This document shows, piece by piece, positions 24,001 to 43,755 of a DNA stretch of 64,000 nt. The DNA comes from Phallusia fumigata. Lineage: Eukaryota > Chordata > Ascidiacea > Phlebobranchia > Ascidiidae. Each line of letters begins with the position of its first letter. The stretch's first letter is position 1. The DNA is taken from contig QXVZ01001034.1 in NCBI GenBank assembly GCA_008931825.1, forward strand, positions 62,001-126,000. Direction: 5' to 3'. The translations under genes and the position numbers were made by a program. The notes beneath the pieces were generated by a model. That model was not told the origin of the DNA and ran no database searches. It saw nothing but the letters and a program-made list of their open reading frames with translations.

Positions 24001-25103
24001 TGTCCTTGGATGGATCGTAACCATTGTGGTAACTCTTCACCACTGGAGAGAAACACACGTGATTTGGTCATCAGAGTAAATTACGACTACAAAGACGATC
24101 TTAATATCTATTTCCATGTGACTAATGATTAACGCAGTTTCCTATCCTAGACGAACATTAAATTGCCAATAAATTGAAAAAAAGGGCAACACACACTTTT
24201 ATGCTGCTATGAGTTGCTCATATTTAAGTTCAGGATTTCGGGGCGAGGTTTAAATGCGATTAAATGGAAACAACAACTGAACTAACCGAGTTTACTGATT
24301 AGGGGTGAGTACTTTTATAACAAAGTTAAAGTTACTCGTTGGGACAGTGGTTCCCAACCTCTTTTCTTATCGGTGGCCCTTTAAAATTACCAACCAGTTT
24401 ACGTATCCCCTTCTGTAACAGCCCATCGCCAACAACATATACTCTACCGTTTTTTATCCCGGTCAATGGGATTCGAACCCACGCCCTTTTGAGAACCATC
24501 CTTACAAACCTGGGAAGAAAACATCTTTGAACTTGGTGTAACTTTCCGCGTCCCCCGCAACCATCCCTACGTCCAATGTGGGGTCATCAATACCGGTTTG
24601 GATGCAGTGATCCAATGTCACCCCGTTGCTGGTTTTCTGTGATGAAGATAAGGGGAATTACACAGCTATAAATGCAACAAATTGTTAAAACGTTACTATG
24701 TAGAAAAATCCTTTTACACATTACTTGATTTAATATCGTACTATTTCCGTTCATGACAATGGTTTGTTTTGAGATGAAAGAATTACTACCGGTTAAATAC
24801 ATGCAAGTCTTGTTTTTCAAAAGGCTAAATCTAGTTGCAAAAATTGCCGTTTAATTTAGTTTTTTAACAAACTAGTCATGCAAACGACACTACTTGATTT
24901 GATTTGCATTGGTATTAGACATTGGAGATGCAATTCTCTCCCTCTTTTTCTTGGCGGGCCTTACCTAACAAAAAACTAAACTGTGCCAATTCAAAGCTTA
25001 CCTGTCCATAGTAAGAGGCATAAATTTCCTTGGTCATATGTTGCTTCATGAAGCTGTGATGCTTCGAAAGGTCGGGGAAATTTTCTAAAGCTTCCTTCGA
25101 CAT
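21041..25103 (-). CDS. Phosphagen (creatine/arginine-type) kinase, complete, 366 aa
   Basis: It transfers phosphate between ATP and a guanidino compound, buffering ATP in the cytosol. Exons in transcript order: 25002-25103, 24510-24636, 23800-24042, 23162-23373, 22368-22439, 21636-21787, 21041-21233. Phases close to 367 codons. Seen: N-terminal NFPDLSKH, arginines in [17 protein letters not shown], the catalytic NEED (217-220), the reactive Cys in TCPTNLGT (Cys about 270), RGTGGEY, and a normal C-terminus. Length fits the family (about 355-380). The nearest clade is creatine kinase ([13 protein letters not shown]), but the guanidine-specificity loop is 11 residues long, as in arginine kinases, and CPTNLGT-LR-SVHIKL is also arginine-kinase-like. 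No mitochondrial presequence is seen. The start at 25103 gives the usual N-terminal length; an in-frame ATG seven codons upstream exists. Confidence 0.95.
22707..22914. repeat. Long imperfect palindrome in kinase intron
   Basis: The left arm (22707-22799) and right arm (22822-22914) are inverted copies over about 93 bases with scattered mismatches, separated by a 22-base pyrimidine-rich loop. Matched landmarks: TCGAATGG at the outer ends, AGAAATA, AAAACTG, GTTCTCGGGATCGT, GGGTT. The left arm contains a perfect Pol III B-box (GGGTTCGAACCCC, 22781). It may be a head-to-head pair of a tRNA-derived element or a fold-back MITE. Confidence 0.75.
24345..24500. mobile_element. hAT-like MITE fragment in kinase intron
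   Basis: It begins CAGTGGTTCCCAACC, the standard end of Charlie-type hAT elements, and a diverged inverted end (TTGAGAACCATC) lies at 24489-24500. An internal minus-strand B-box (GGGTTCGAATCCC, 24468-24480) suggests a tRNA-derived piece within it. No target duplication was recognised. It ends ten bases before the exon at 24510. Confidence 0.4.
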
Positions 25104-28100
25104 TTTGACCAGATGCTTACACAAGCGAAACGCAGTGAAAATTATTCTATTTAACCTTTAATATAGGGTTGTATTGCAATTAGACAGAAAAGGATATTCT
25201 TGTTTGTAATATAAACGAGCAACTAGGTTAAAATGGTGTAATAAATTTGTTTGAACAGCAAAAATAGTTTTAACATACAGAAGGCACCTTCGTCTATTCG
25301 TCTGAAACCAACAATATGTCTTTCATCTATCTGATGTTGTTTACTGAGGAATCTCTTCCGTTGAGTACACGAAGCTCGTTCGAAAACCCGCTTCAAAGTT
25401 TTTCCCAATCAAATTCAATGCATTTTTGTTGCATAAAACACTTCGCCAAATCGACCTAACCATGCTCAGAGCAACATACATACACGAACACCGTATGCAC
25501 AGGAAAAGTGAATTACCCTTTCCAAAGACATAATCTGTTGCGCTGCACATTCAAAACAACCATTGCGGTTGTGTACAGAATACGTTGGTGCGTATCAAAG
25601 GGAAGACTCAATCATTTGCTACACGGTAAATTGTATCAGGCATGTTTCCTATGTCACACTAGCTGTTAAAATGTTGTCAGTGTTAGGGTATGAATCTTCC
25701 TCTGAAATTGATTTTGCTGCTCGATACGCGTTGTGATGATACGTTAAGTCAAAACAAGCAATTATAGGCGAAAAGGTAAAATATATTTCCGGACAAAAAA
25801 ACCTTTTAGAAAAGTAGACAAACTTTCAAACATTTTATAACGTTAAATATCACATATAAAATACAACACGACCCAATTTTTCTAACATTAGCCAACCCAA
25901 ATGTAGATGACAGAACCGACTTGAGGTTGCACTGTATACGTTACCTCCTATACTGATTCTCACTTAACATTATCGCAGCATCTGCTGTACGCTCCCTCTA
26001 TGTGCCATGACGTAACGTGCTTCTACATGTGGTCCGTAGGGGTGCGATCAATTATAACCGGGGCTGAGTTAATCTGTTTGTATTTGACGACGGAAGGAGA
26101 CAGCTGAAGCAAAGCTATGCGCAGAATGCAATGCCGCACAAACTATGGGCCCGGGTTACGGTTGGGTTCAATTGATCTTCAATACGACCACTAGATTTTA
26201 ATTTGACCCTCCCATGCTCTCTCTTTACCGCGCTACTCTTCTGCGCATACTGGTTTCCTTGTTACATCGATCCTTCCTTTCTTTCTTATATTACTCCGAA
26301 TTGCAATTTCAAATACCGCTAATCGTTTTGGTCAATTACATCTAGAACTATTTCTTTTTTACCGCAACAAAATTATTTTTTCGCTTAATCACCATTCAGT
26401 GATTAAGCATTTCCGCTCAGTTTGCAGTGTCAGTATAATTTACCAAACCAAACAAAATTGAACCAAAGTAATTCAGTTGAAAGGTAATACATCAATACAT
26501 GGTTTGCATCATATTTTAACTCCTTGTTGCGTTAGGTGATGGTGAAACTAAACAGTTTATGTTATACCTAACAAACAATTTTCACCACAGGAAAGCCGGT
26601 CTTGCTAAAAACACATCAACAGACAATTATAACAATAGCACTTCGGCAGGAAGAGGACTATACTCTGCATAACCGTCAAAACACGCCCAATAACAAGCAA
26701 TATTTGATAGGAAGCAAATTTTGAATCAACAAAGCTTGCAAACACAGCGGCAGTGCTGATTTCTTTTAAAACACGTACTACGACAATTTGTTGTTTGGCC
26801 GAAAGTAAATATGTCAAACAACATTAGCGTTTTAGTATTAGCATATTGACTCGGCTTACCGAAAAATTGTTTTCCTAATTAATTTGTATTTATACTTTGA
26901 ATACGACCCTAATTTTTTTCTAGTTTATTTTCGACAGCGTCTATCACAAAACGGACCGTTTACCACATACGATTGCCACCACACAAACAACAACACCCTT
27001 TCACGGTATTTTGAAACATTTCCTGTACCCTAAACTGAAACCGTCGTTGGTTTAAACAGGCAATGACATCAGTTCCTATGCAACTTTTTCATAATCGCTG
27101 TTGTCATCATCAGTACATAACATCAGCGATTATCGAAATGTTTTCGATAAATGTTTTCACTACATACAAGTTCTCTGGTGGTTATGTTTTTAATTAGACT
27201 AGAAGTAAGAGGCTTATGAACATACATATCACCACCATTAAAAATGTATAAAAACGTACTGATTTAGTTGGTTTCAAAATTGCAAACGAGTCTAATCTTG
27301 GGTTATCGGGTCCAACTATTAGTTCACCTTACGACTTTCTGTTATTAGATTAGCCTAGGTTTAACAGAAACAACCGTAGTGCTTTATAAGGTTATCCCGC
27401 AGGGCGTCCCATCTCCAGCATAAGATTATAGGCGTTCGATCTATACTAAATAGATTTGCATTAGCTTTCAAATAACCTTCAGATGCCCTTCAAACCACGA
27501 GGATGCAAAACGTTGTCAGCTGTTCTGCACACATTACCACTGGGATTGCCGCTTAGGCCGACCCAGGGGACATTTGGGTTAAAATAAGTTCCCCCATGGG
27601 GCTTCCGATTTCATTTCCTTTTAGTTAACAGCAAAACACAAGATTTGACTATTAGCGTTGAGTTAGGTTTTCAAAGGCATTCTTTATTCTATGCTTTAAA
27701 CGCTTTTGTCTTGATGCAACTAAACAGCAGTACTTAACTTCTTACTGGTTCGAACCTTGTGAACCGTAACCTGCTTAAAATAATTGCCCTCGCCAGACAG
27801 GACTTTAAAACTCCAGTACAGTTTTTTGCAACATTTCATCAATGCCCGACTGGCCCAAACAGACACATCGTGCTGCTTGTGACGTCACAGTATATCCGTA
27901 CTGACAGCAACAACAGTGTAAAACGTGAACCGTGTATGGTTGACTGAATTCCTGATATGTATAAGGATGCGACTGCAGCGACCCTATGGATTTGCTGGCT
28001 TTGTATTGCGACTGTATAATTTCATGCATTTTGCCTGTTTACAGTTGAGTTGTGTTAAAGCATCGTATAAACCCCTTCTGTGAGACCATTCCAATCGAAA

Positions 28101-29600
28101 TTGCACATGTAAAAAAGGTCATTCGAATACATCTACGGTACAAAGTCATTTGTATACCAAGTTAGTTTATTTCTACAAGTTCCTTTCTCATTCTAAATAC
28201 AGTTACACTGACCAAATCTACCTATCAACCACCTTTCTAAGTTTCTGCAAAAAAACATCAGCTGCAGAAAGGCACAAATTTATGTGTAAACCAATAAACT
28301 GCACGTAGGTTTGACTTCGCCAAACAGTCATACGTCAAAACATCTCAACGAACACCAACAACAATAATATTAATAATACGTACGAACCACTTACGCGACC
28401 ACAAATGTCCTCCAAGCACGATGTTATAAACCCCTGGTGGTACAGGTGCATTGTCAATTCCGACTGAAGATATCTATTCATATTTCGAGACGAAACGACA
28501 AAAACCAGTCGAAGGCTTAGCCTGCTATGCCTCTAACATTGTATGGGAATTTGGCCCATGTCACGCTCTAAATAGCCGAGAATACATGGACTGAACTTTC
28601 AGTTATTGCTGTACGCTGGGTTGCAACGGAAGTTCAGCCTAAAACCTTGTATTTAATTTCAGCCTCGGGCTTATTTCAAGCAACTATAGCTTTCCGGGAA
28701 TGACACTTTTACAAGGCCCGCAAGGCTCGTTCGCCAAATTTTTGAAAATTCAAGGTTTCAAAGTGGAACTGTACTACTACTTAAAGCACATCATAACGAA
28801 TGACAAGCAGGAAACTTAAATCCTCTCAAGGTTTAAAGCTTACATAGAAGTGATGTTTTTATCTCTAAAGTTAGAAGTGAACTTAAATTTAAAATTTTAA
28901 CAGTCACAAACATTATGGATTTTTAGGCCTTTGGCAGGGCTTGTGAAACTTTTGCTGCTGGTTTATGGATAATGAGAATAATATTTGCATGCTGGGGGGG
29001 TTTAGTTGTAGAAAATTAATACTTTTCACCTCTACCAAAGCACATCACCTCTTCAGGAATATATAAAGCCGCAAATCTGTCCAATACACAAAGGGTTGCA
29101 TTCGTTTTCAAAACTTAAACTGTTTGGTCGCCGTTTTCAGCTATTATACAAAACACAAACATCCGCTATTACAACATGCACGTCTTTTCAGTAATTAATT
29201 AGGCATAATTGAAACATCCTATTTTTGTGTGAGTTCCTTTAAAATACATTTTATAGATCTAAAACAAACGAAGGTTAACAAATTATTTTCTCTCATTTGT
29301 TAACTTCTGCAAATGAAGCAATGTAACGTTGTGCTTTGTTATAACTTTGCGGCCTAAACAAGCTCTTGATACGTTGGCTAAAAATCCATCCCAGTTGGTT
29401 TCTGCTCGAAGCAAAAACATCAGTTTCTATATTTAGCTGCGCTCGTGATACGGAAGGCTAATCATCCACAGTTGTGTGCACTAGTTGTTGTTGAGGGGCC
29501 GCAAATGCTCGCGGATTGTTGCGCAGAAAAATACCTACCTCTCCGGGCTACCGGCATTCTTGTTACGTCACTGCGCCTTTTGTTCACGGAAAAATCTTAG
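25104..29600. other. Gene-poor region upstream of the phosphagen kinase
   Basis: No multi-exon gene could be traced. The part next to 25103 should hold the kinase 5' UTR and promoter, but no TATA box or clear start was seen. Small perfect inverted repeats occur at 26382-26407 (GCTTAATCAC arms), about 27091-27136 (ATAATCGCTG arms) and about 29276-29305 (GTTAACAAAT arms). One isolated minus-strand exon-like segment is at 28395-28463 (see findings). Confidence 0.5.
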
Positions 29601-29619
29601 AACAACGTTTTTCTACAGT

Positions 29620-29759
29620 CATGGGTGCCGGCGGAACATTTTTGCAAGGGGTGGCAAATTTTAATGCATACATACATTTTCATTGATTTTTTTTTGATAG
29701 AACATGTATATTTAATAAAGGCAAGTGCCCCCTCTTGCCCCTACGTGCCGATGTCCATG
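29620..29759. mobile_element. hAT-type MITE, second copy of the 11618 family
   Basis: It starts CATGGGTGCC and ends GATGTCCATG, matching the terminal repeats of the element at 11618-11780 with a few changes. It shares the GTGCCCCCTCTTGCCCCTACGTG-type segment near its right end. The flanks (TCTACAGT and CCTACTCT) agree at only 5 of 8 positions, so it is older than the first copy. Confidence 0.7.
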
Positions 29760-30229
29760 CCTACTCTAAGTCGTCTATCCGACTGCCTGCGTATTCCGCT
29801 ATTTCTGGCAAACTTTTTACATCTTCTTATGCTGCTAGAAAGTGAAATCCATTACACACTAAGGTAATCAGTGTGTTAGAAAACACACAAATGCCTGAAT
29901 AAGTTGTGTCCCTACATAATATCAGCCAAAATATTCTGTCATACAAACCTGCTGAGCGAGCGTTTCCAATGAAAGTTTTCTGTTGGAAAAACAACATGGA
30001 ATCTTTTCGACTGCTCTAAATAATTCATCAGTGGAAAGGGAGGGATAAAGTGGAGTTATGGCAAGCAACTTTTTATTAGTTTTTGTCACTTAAAATGTGT
30101 GAGGGATCACAGGTTACATCGGTCGGGGCCAATAGGCACTTCTCGTCTGTATACTCTTATAACATTCCACCGTTTTTATGCATCGTATTCCAAAAAGTTA
30201 TGCATAATCGATGCTGTTTCGCTTGCAAG

Positions 30230-30286
30230 ATAGCGCCAAAAGTTTCGACGTCTTTTAACTCGACGTACTTTTGGCGCTATTTTTTT
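30230..30286. repeat. Perfect 14-bp stem hairpin followed by a T run
   Basis: ATAGCGCCAAAAGT (30230-30243) is exactly inverted as ACTTTTGGCGCTAT (30267-30280), and TCGACGT is repeated within the loop. Seven T residues follow on the plus strand. It resembles a small hairpin with a Pol III-type stop, but no promoter boxes were found. Confidence 0.6.
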
Positions 30287-30584
30287 CCTGTGTCGTAAAG
30301 TTCTTACAGTTTCGCTGCTAGAAGTTTGAATTTATGTTATTTTTTGTAGAATATACGTTAATAATAATGCACATTTTTCGGTTTTGCTGCGGGTAGTGGC
30401 AAATGTCCCCTATCTATACAGTTTTAAGGAACATTTTGTTGCGTCAAATTGATAAATTCGATTGTGTCAAAATATCTATGTTGTTGTGCAGCTACAACAG
30501 TGCCGCGCGCCGTCTAGCGGCAAGCAAATCAGACGAAACTGGCCACAGATATACCAGTTAAGAGCACCACAGTACCGCGACAGG

Positions 30585-30820
30585 CGTCGCCAATAAACTA
30601 GGTCGCCCGTGTTTTCCACAATATTCCAGATGAAACCAATTAGAGATATTATTGCAACACACGTCGCAACCTAAATTAGGTCGCCAATTCTTCCACAATT
30701 TTCTAGAAAAGAGTCAATGAGAGTGGGAGAGTAACATCATTGCGACACACGTCGCAACCCAAACTAGGTCGCCTGTTTCTTCCACAATATTCTAGAAAAA
30801 AACTAGCACCTGTATATAAA
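30585..30820 (+). promoter_or_regulatory. Tandem-repeat promoter-like block ending in a TATA box
   Basis: Three imperfect units start at about 30585, 30662 and 30750. Each contains CGTCGC(A)A, AAAYTAGGTCGCC, a CCACAAT box and an inverted TTC/GAA element (ATTCCAGA at 30623; TTCTAGAA at 30701; TTCTAGAA at 30790). TATATAAA follows at 30813-30820. TTCNNGAA is the core of heat-shock elements, and the arrangement of repeats plus TATA looks like an inducible promoter. The nearest plus-strand gene is KHDC4, whose first coding exon follows an acceptor at 32575; a 5' UTR exon from about 30850 to a GT near 30894 is possible. Confidence 0.45.
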
Positions 30821-32575
30821 CCGCTCCACTTCCGGCCACACGTTATTCGAGCTAAAAACTTAGACTAGGTGTCAACTAGATAGACCAGAAAACGTGTAAG
30901 CCAGGCTGTGACATTTGGCCTACTTGTGTACAAATTTTTAATGAATGTTATTGTTTTTTATAACCTTCTAAATCTTAATAAACCAACGATGTAATAAACG
31001 GAATCAACGTGTGATTTGGAATCCCGGAGATTCACCTCCGATGTTCCGTAGACAGCAGTCAAGAATATTAGCACATTATAATAGCACATACTGGTTAAAT
31101 ATTTAACCGACTTGGACGGCAGCATCTTGAAGAACTCACTCACACCTTGCGAACCTTGCCCATACTCGCACCTACACCCCGCGTTCCGTGGCGTCAACTG
31201 CAGTTGCAGGATACCGTAAAGAATACAGTTACCTTGGAATTTCCGACACTCACGGATTTGATGTTGTTTCGAATAGCTGCTAGGTAGGGCTAGTGGGTCA
31301 CCAAACAGCGTACACCCCGAATTTGTATCGTCGCATATTGACATGATCTTTACAGAGTACGAGGAGACATTTCAATTTGAAGTTCGGTGTATTGTATAAA
31401 AGCCTCATTATAATGGGTGTAAATTAGGGACAGACGTGACCTTTCAAAGCCGGAAATTAATTCAATTCAATTCACGGTTTCAAAAGACTCGCCTTAATGC
31501 GTATCACATTCAGCAAGGGTCAACTTAATAGAGTCATATTAGGGTACAAAACATGGCACTGGAAACTTTTTTTGAAAAAATTAGCTTCTTCTAATAGACA
31601 CGTTTCGTCCAAACCGAATAGTTTTCGTTGGTTTTGCTGGTAACTCGGAGGTAGTTTGCCTTTTGAATTTAACAAACTCTAAAATTAAGATGCATGTATG
31701 CAACTATGGAAAGTAATTTTAGCAAAAGGGCAACACGACTCGGACATTTAACCGCCAGGGTATCCAATTTTGTTTAGCTTTTCAAAAACAAATTAACATC
31801 CGATGAGCAAAAAGTACATGTTAGAAAAGAATATGATAGTGTAAAAAAATTTGTAATTCTAATTTTCCTTCTACTGCAGTATCTAAATGTAACTTGTCAT
31901 GTTAACTTGGTTACAATGTGATTAATAACTATCGAAGGTAGCAAGTAAAAATGTGACACTTACATACCAACGTTATTTTTTGTCTGATATATAAATTTTT
32001 GTCATGGGATGAAAAAGTCCTGATATCAGCAAGTTATCGAAATCGAAGGAAAAACTTTTGTCGAAACAGAAAAAGAAATTATTTTTTGTTCAAAAACAGT
32101 GTCATTCGGCGTATGAACGAAACTAAATTTGAGCCTAATTTGGAACACATTTTAAAATTTATAAAATATGAAAAAGTTGTACCAAACGCGAAGTGTGTCA
32201 AAAGTGGAGAAGTTAAAAACATAGTTACATAAAATAGTACACCAGACCCCAAAATTGTTAAATAAGTTGTGATTTTGTCTGGAGTAAATGTAGTTTGAAA
32301 ATGCAAATATGCACACAATATTTTGCATTAGCATTTTTTGACCTAAAAAGTCTGCCAGGACAGAGTTGCATTTTTTATGATGTGATTTAGCATGTTTAGT
32401 TGAGTAGGCTGGCCTGGCTATTGAACAATGTTTAAGTTATTCTATAGTAATACCCATAATCAAACATACACAATAAAAAACCCAAGGAACACCTAATAAT
32501 TGTGAATCTGAAGTGGATAAAACAATATTTAACAGTAAACTAAACTGTTGTGGTTTAGTTTCTGTTTCATTTCAG
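30821..32575. other. Region between the promoter-like block and the KHDC4 coding exon
   Basis: Either a 5' UTR intron or intergenic DNA. A minus-strand open frame of 128 codons (30958-31344) has no recognisable domain or codon pattern. No other gene is visible. Confidence 0.4.
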
Positions 32576-32609
32576 AAGCATCGATAAAACTGCTTTGTAT
32601 ATTTTCAAG

Positions 32610-34217
32610 ATGAGCAACTCTAACAATGACACATCTAAAACTGATGGTAACATGAGACCTCCAGCGCCACCATTCCAAGCGCCATCTGCTAAACCTGCCG
32701 AGCAAAAAACAAGAGTGTCTAAATTTTCAGACACACCTATTGCAACAAATGGAAAATCTCGAAGGTCCAAATTTACGGATCATCCATTAGGAGTTGTCCC
32801 ACCACCACCATCTGTGGTTGATCCAAAACAGGCGGCAGCTCTTGCCGCTGCAAAGATTAACGCAAATCTAAGAGCAAAGGGAAAGCTTTCTGATGAAACT
32901 TTGCTTAAACCAGTGCTAGCACCAGTATCAAATGCAAACACCCTTTTAAACATAATTCAAATTTCACCCACCACCAAGGTGTTCGACTCGTACGTTGCCA
33001 AAATTGACATCAACGATCTTCCTGTGAATGTACGGTCGCACTTTCTGCAAAGTTCTGTTCAAGATGGAGTTGGCACTCAGACTGGTGCCATGATATCAAC
33101 AAAAGGCCAGTGCCTCACTGTGGAAGAGAAATCCCGTCTTAGTGGAATAGAAAAACAATTGCATTTGTTTATCCAATCACCGGTTAAATTAAAAGTTGAT
33201 ATGGCACTGTCCAAGCTCCGTGAAATGATTTCAAAACACCCCGTGACCTCTACAAACACAAATACAACTGGTGGTTTAACAGGAATTTCTCAATTACCAC
33301 AACCCACTATTCCACCAGTCGGCCAGCCGACCTTGCCAACTGGCAATTACATGCAGGAAAAGGTGTTTGTTGGTCTTGACCATGCTCCCAAAGATTTCGA
33401 TCTGAAAACTAAACTCATTGGTCAGAACTACACAAACTTTAACTTTGTTGCAAATTCGACTGGTGCAAAAGTGATCCTTCGTGGTCGTGGGTCAGGTTTT
33501 ATTGAACCAACTTCAGGCAGGGAAGCTTTTGAGGCCATGTATGTGTTTATCAGTCATAATACTCAAGCTGGTGTAGATTCAGCAAAGAAACTTGTCCACA
33601 ACTTGATTGAAACAGTTAAAAATGACCTCACTACCTACATGTCCAGAAACAGCTTCAGTTCACAGCACTGTCATTCTCAAAATAAGTTTTCACCTTATCC
33701 TACTCAACCAAGAATGACAGTCCCTGCTGCTCCATTCGTGCCTATGCCCAATCCGTACTTTGCAGCCCTGCCAGGTGTACCTCCTTATAATGTGCCCCCA
33801 GCAAACCCCTACCCTTTACCTGTGCCTACCCCAAATGCAGAACTTCAAGCACCGCCTGTTGTACCTGCTCCCATTCCACCACCATCAGATAACAGTTCAC
33901 AAGAACCCATTAACCCACCAGGCGTTGACCCTGACCCACTTCCACCAACAGGTAACTTAATGCCCCCACCTCCAGCCCCAGTGCCCCCAAAAGTTACAGA
34001 ACCAAAGCCTAATAAAAAGCGCCGTTTTAAAGAGGAACAACCAGATGATTCTGATGTGCTTGGTTATTCTCAAGTATCCTCAAAGCTGGAAAGTGAAGAA
34101 AAACAAAAGAAAACAAAAAGAACGTTTAAAGAGGACACAAAAGTTGCTCCTGTGGTTCCTAAAGAGGACAGTCAGCCCACGAACATGCCATTTTGGATGT
34201 CACACAGTTATGACTAA
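32610..34217 (+). CDS. KHDC4: KHDC4/BLOM7-type KH-domain RNA-binding protein, single coding exon, 535 aa
   Basis: In vertebrates KHDC4 binds RNA through KH-type folds and takes part in pre-mRNA splicing. Seen: an alanine-rich AALAAAKINANLRAKGKL helix (about 70-90), a first KH-like region with SGAMIST-type turn (AMISTKGQCLT, about 157-167), the strongly conserved second region (about 245-330: VFVGLDHAP, GAKVILRGRGSGFIEP, SGREAFEAMYVFISH), a proline-rich stretch (about 370-465), KKRRFKEEQPDD, LGYSQ, and the family's C-terminal MPFWM. The ATG at 32610 lies just after a strong 3' splice site (ATTTCAG, 32575), consistent with a 5' UTR intron or leader trans-splicing. No intron interrupts the coding region, unlike the neighbours. 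Confidence 0.93.
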   Translation: MSNSNNDTSKTDGNMRPPAPPFQAPSAKPAEQKTRVSKFSDTPIATNGKSRRSKFTDHPLGVVPPPPSVVDPKQAAALAAAKINANLRAKGKLSDETLLKPVLAPVSNANTLLNIIQISPTTKVFDSYVAKIDINDLPVNVRSHFLQSSVQDGVGTQTGAMISTKGQCLTVEEKSRLSGIEKQLHLFIQSPVKLKVDMALSKLREMISKHPVTSTNTNTTGGLTGISQLPQPTIPPVGQPTLPTGNYMQEKVFVGLDHAPKDFDLKTKLIGQNYTNFNFVANSTGAKVILRGRGSGFIEPTSGREAFEAMYVFISHNTQAGVDSAKKLVHNLIETVKNDLTTYMSRNSFSSQHCHSQNKFSPYPTQPRMTVPAAPFVPMPNPYFAALPGVPPYNVPPANPYPLPVPTPNAELQAPPVVPAPIPPPSDNSSQEPINPPGVDPDPLPPTGNLMPPPPAPVPPKVTEPKPNKKRRFKEEQPDDSDVLGYSQVSSKLESEEKQKKTKRTFKEDTKVAPVVPKEDSQPTNMPFWMSHSYD

Positions 34218-34405
34218 TTTTTGTTTTGTGCATGGCAAACTTACTTTGGGATGGTTGCAGAGGTTGTTTCAAAGACACAGAATGTGAAATTACTATTTTT
34301 GGACGATCTTAAACTTGTGATGTTTTTCTAATTTTGTTACCAGCATTGTTTTAGTCATTTCTTTAATTGCAGTTTTTTCAGCCCAACACAACTGCAAGCT
34401 ATCAC

Positions 34406-34411
34406 ATTAAA
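34406..34411 (+). terminator. Probable poly(A) signal of KHDC4
   Basis: ATTAAA, the common variant signal, lies about 190 bases after the KHDC4 stop and about 235 before the MAP3K7 start. No AATAAA is seen in this spacer. Confidence 0.4.
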
Positions 34412-34646
34412 GGGACCTAAATTTTGTGACAGGGACAGTTTTACTGAATGTAAAGCACTGATAATAACGCTTATTTTAATTTCAATTTAGCCTTTTCCAT
34501 TTCTGTGTACAATTACTTTCACTTTCCATTAGCAGTTTTCCAACCTGACAATGCTGCTGTGCCTAACAAGATCACATTTGTCTTGTTTAAACTAGCAGAA
34601 AAACAGAACTCTTTTAGGGAAATGGTGTAGGAATCCTGGTTAAACC

Positions 34647-43755
<9,109 letters not shown>

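Noticed and set aside
30480-31344. Possible solo LTR (TATA box followed by AATAAA signals) and a 128-codon minus-strand frame
   Set aside because: No matching terminal sequence, target duplication, primer site or retroelement protein could be shown. The tandem repeats upstream of the TATA box fit a promoter better, and the open frame has no known domain.
31999-32232. Plus-strand frame of 77 codons upstream of KHDC4
   Set aside because: Low-complexity, lysine/asparagine-rich translation of AT-rich DNA with no family resemblance.
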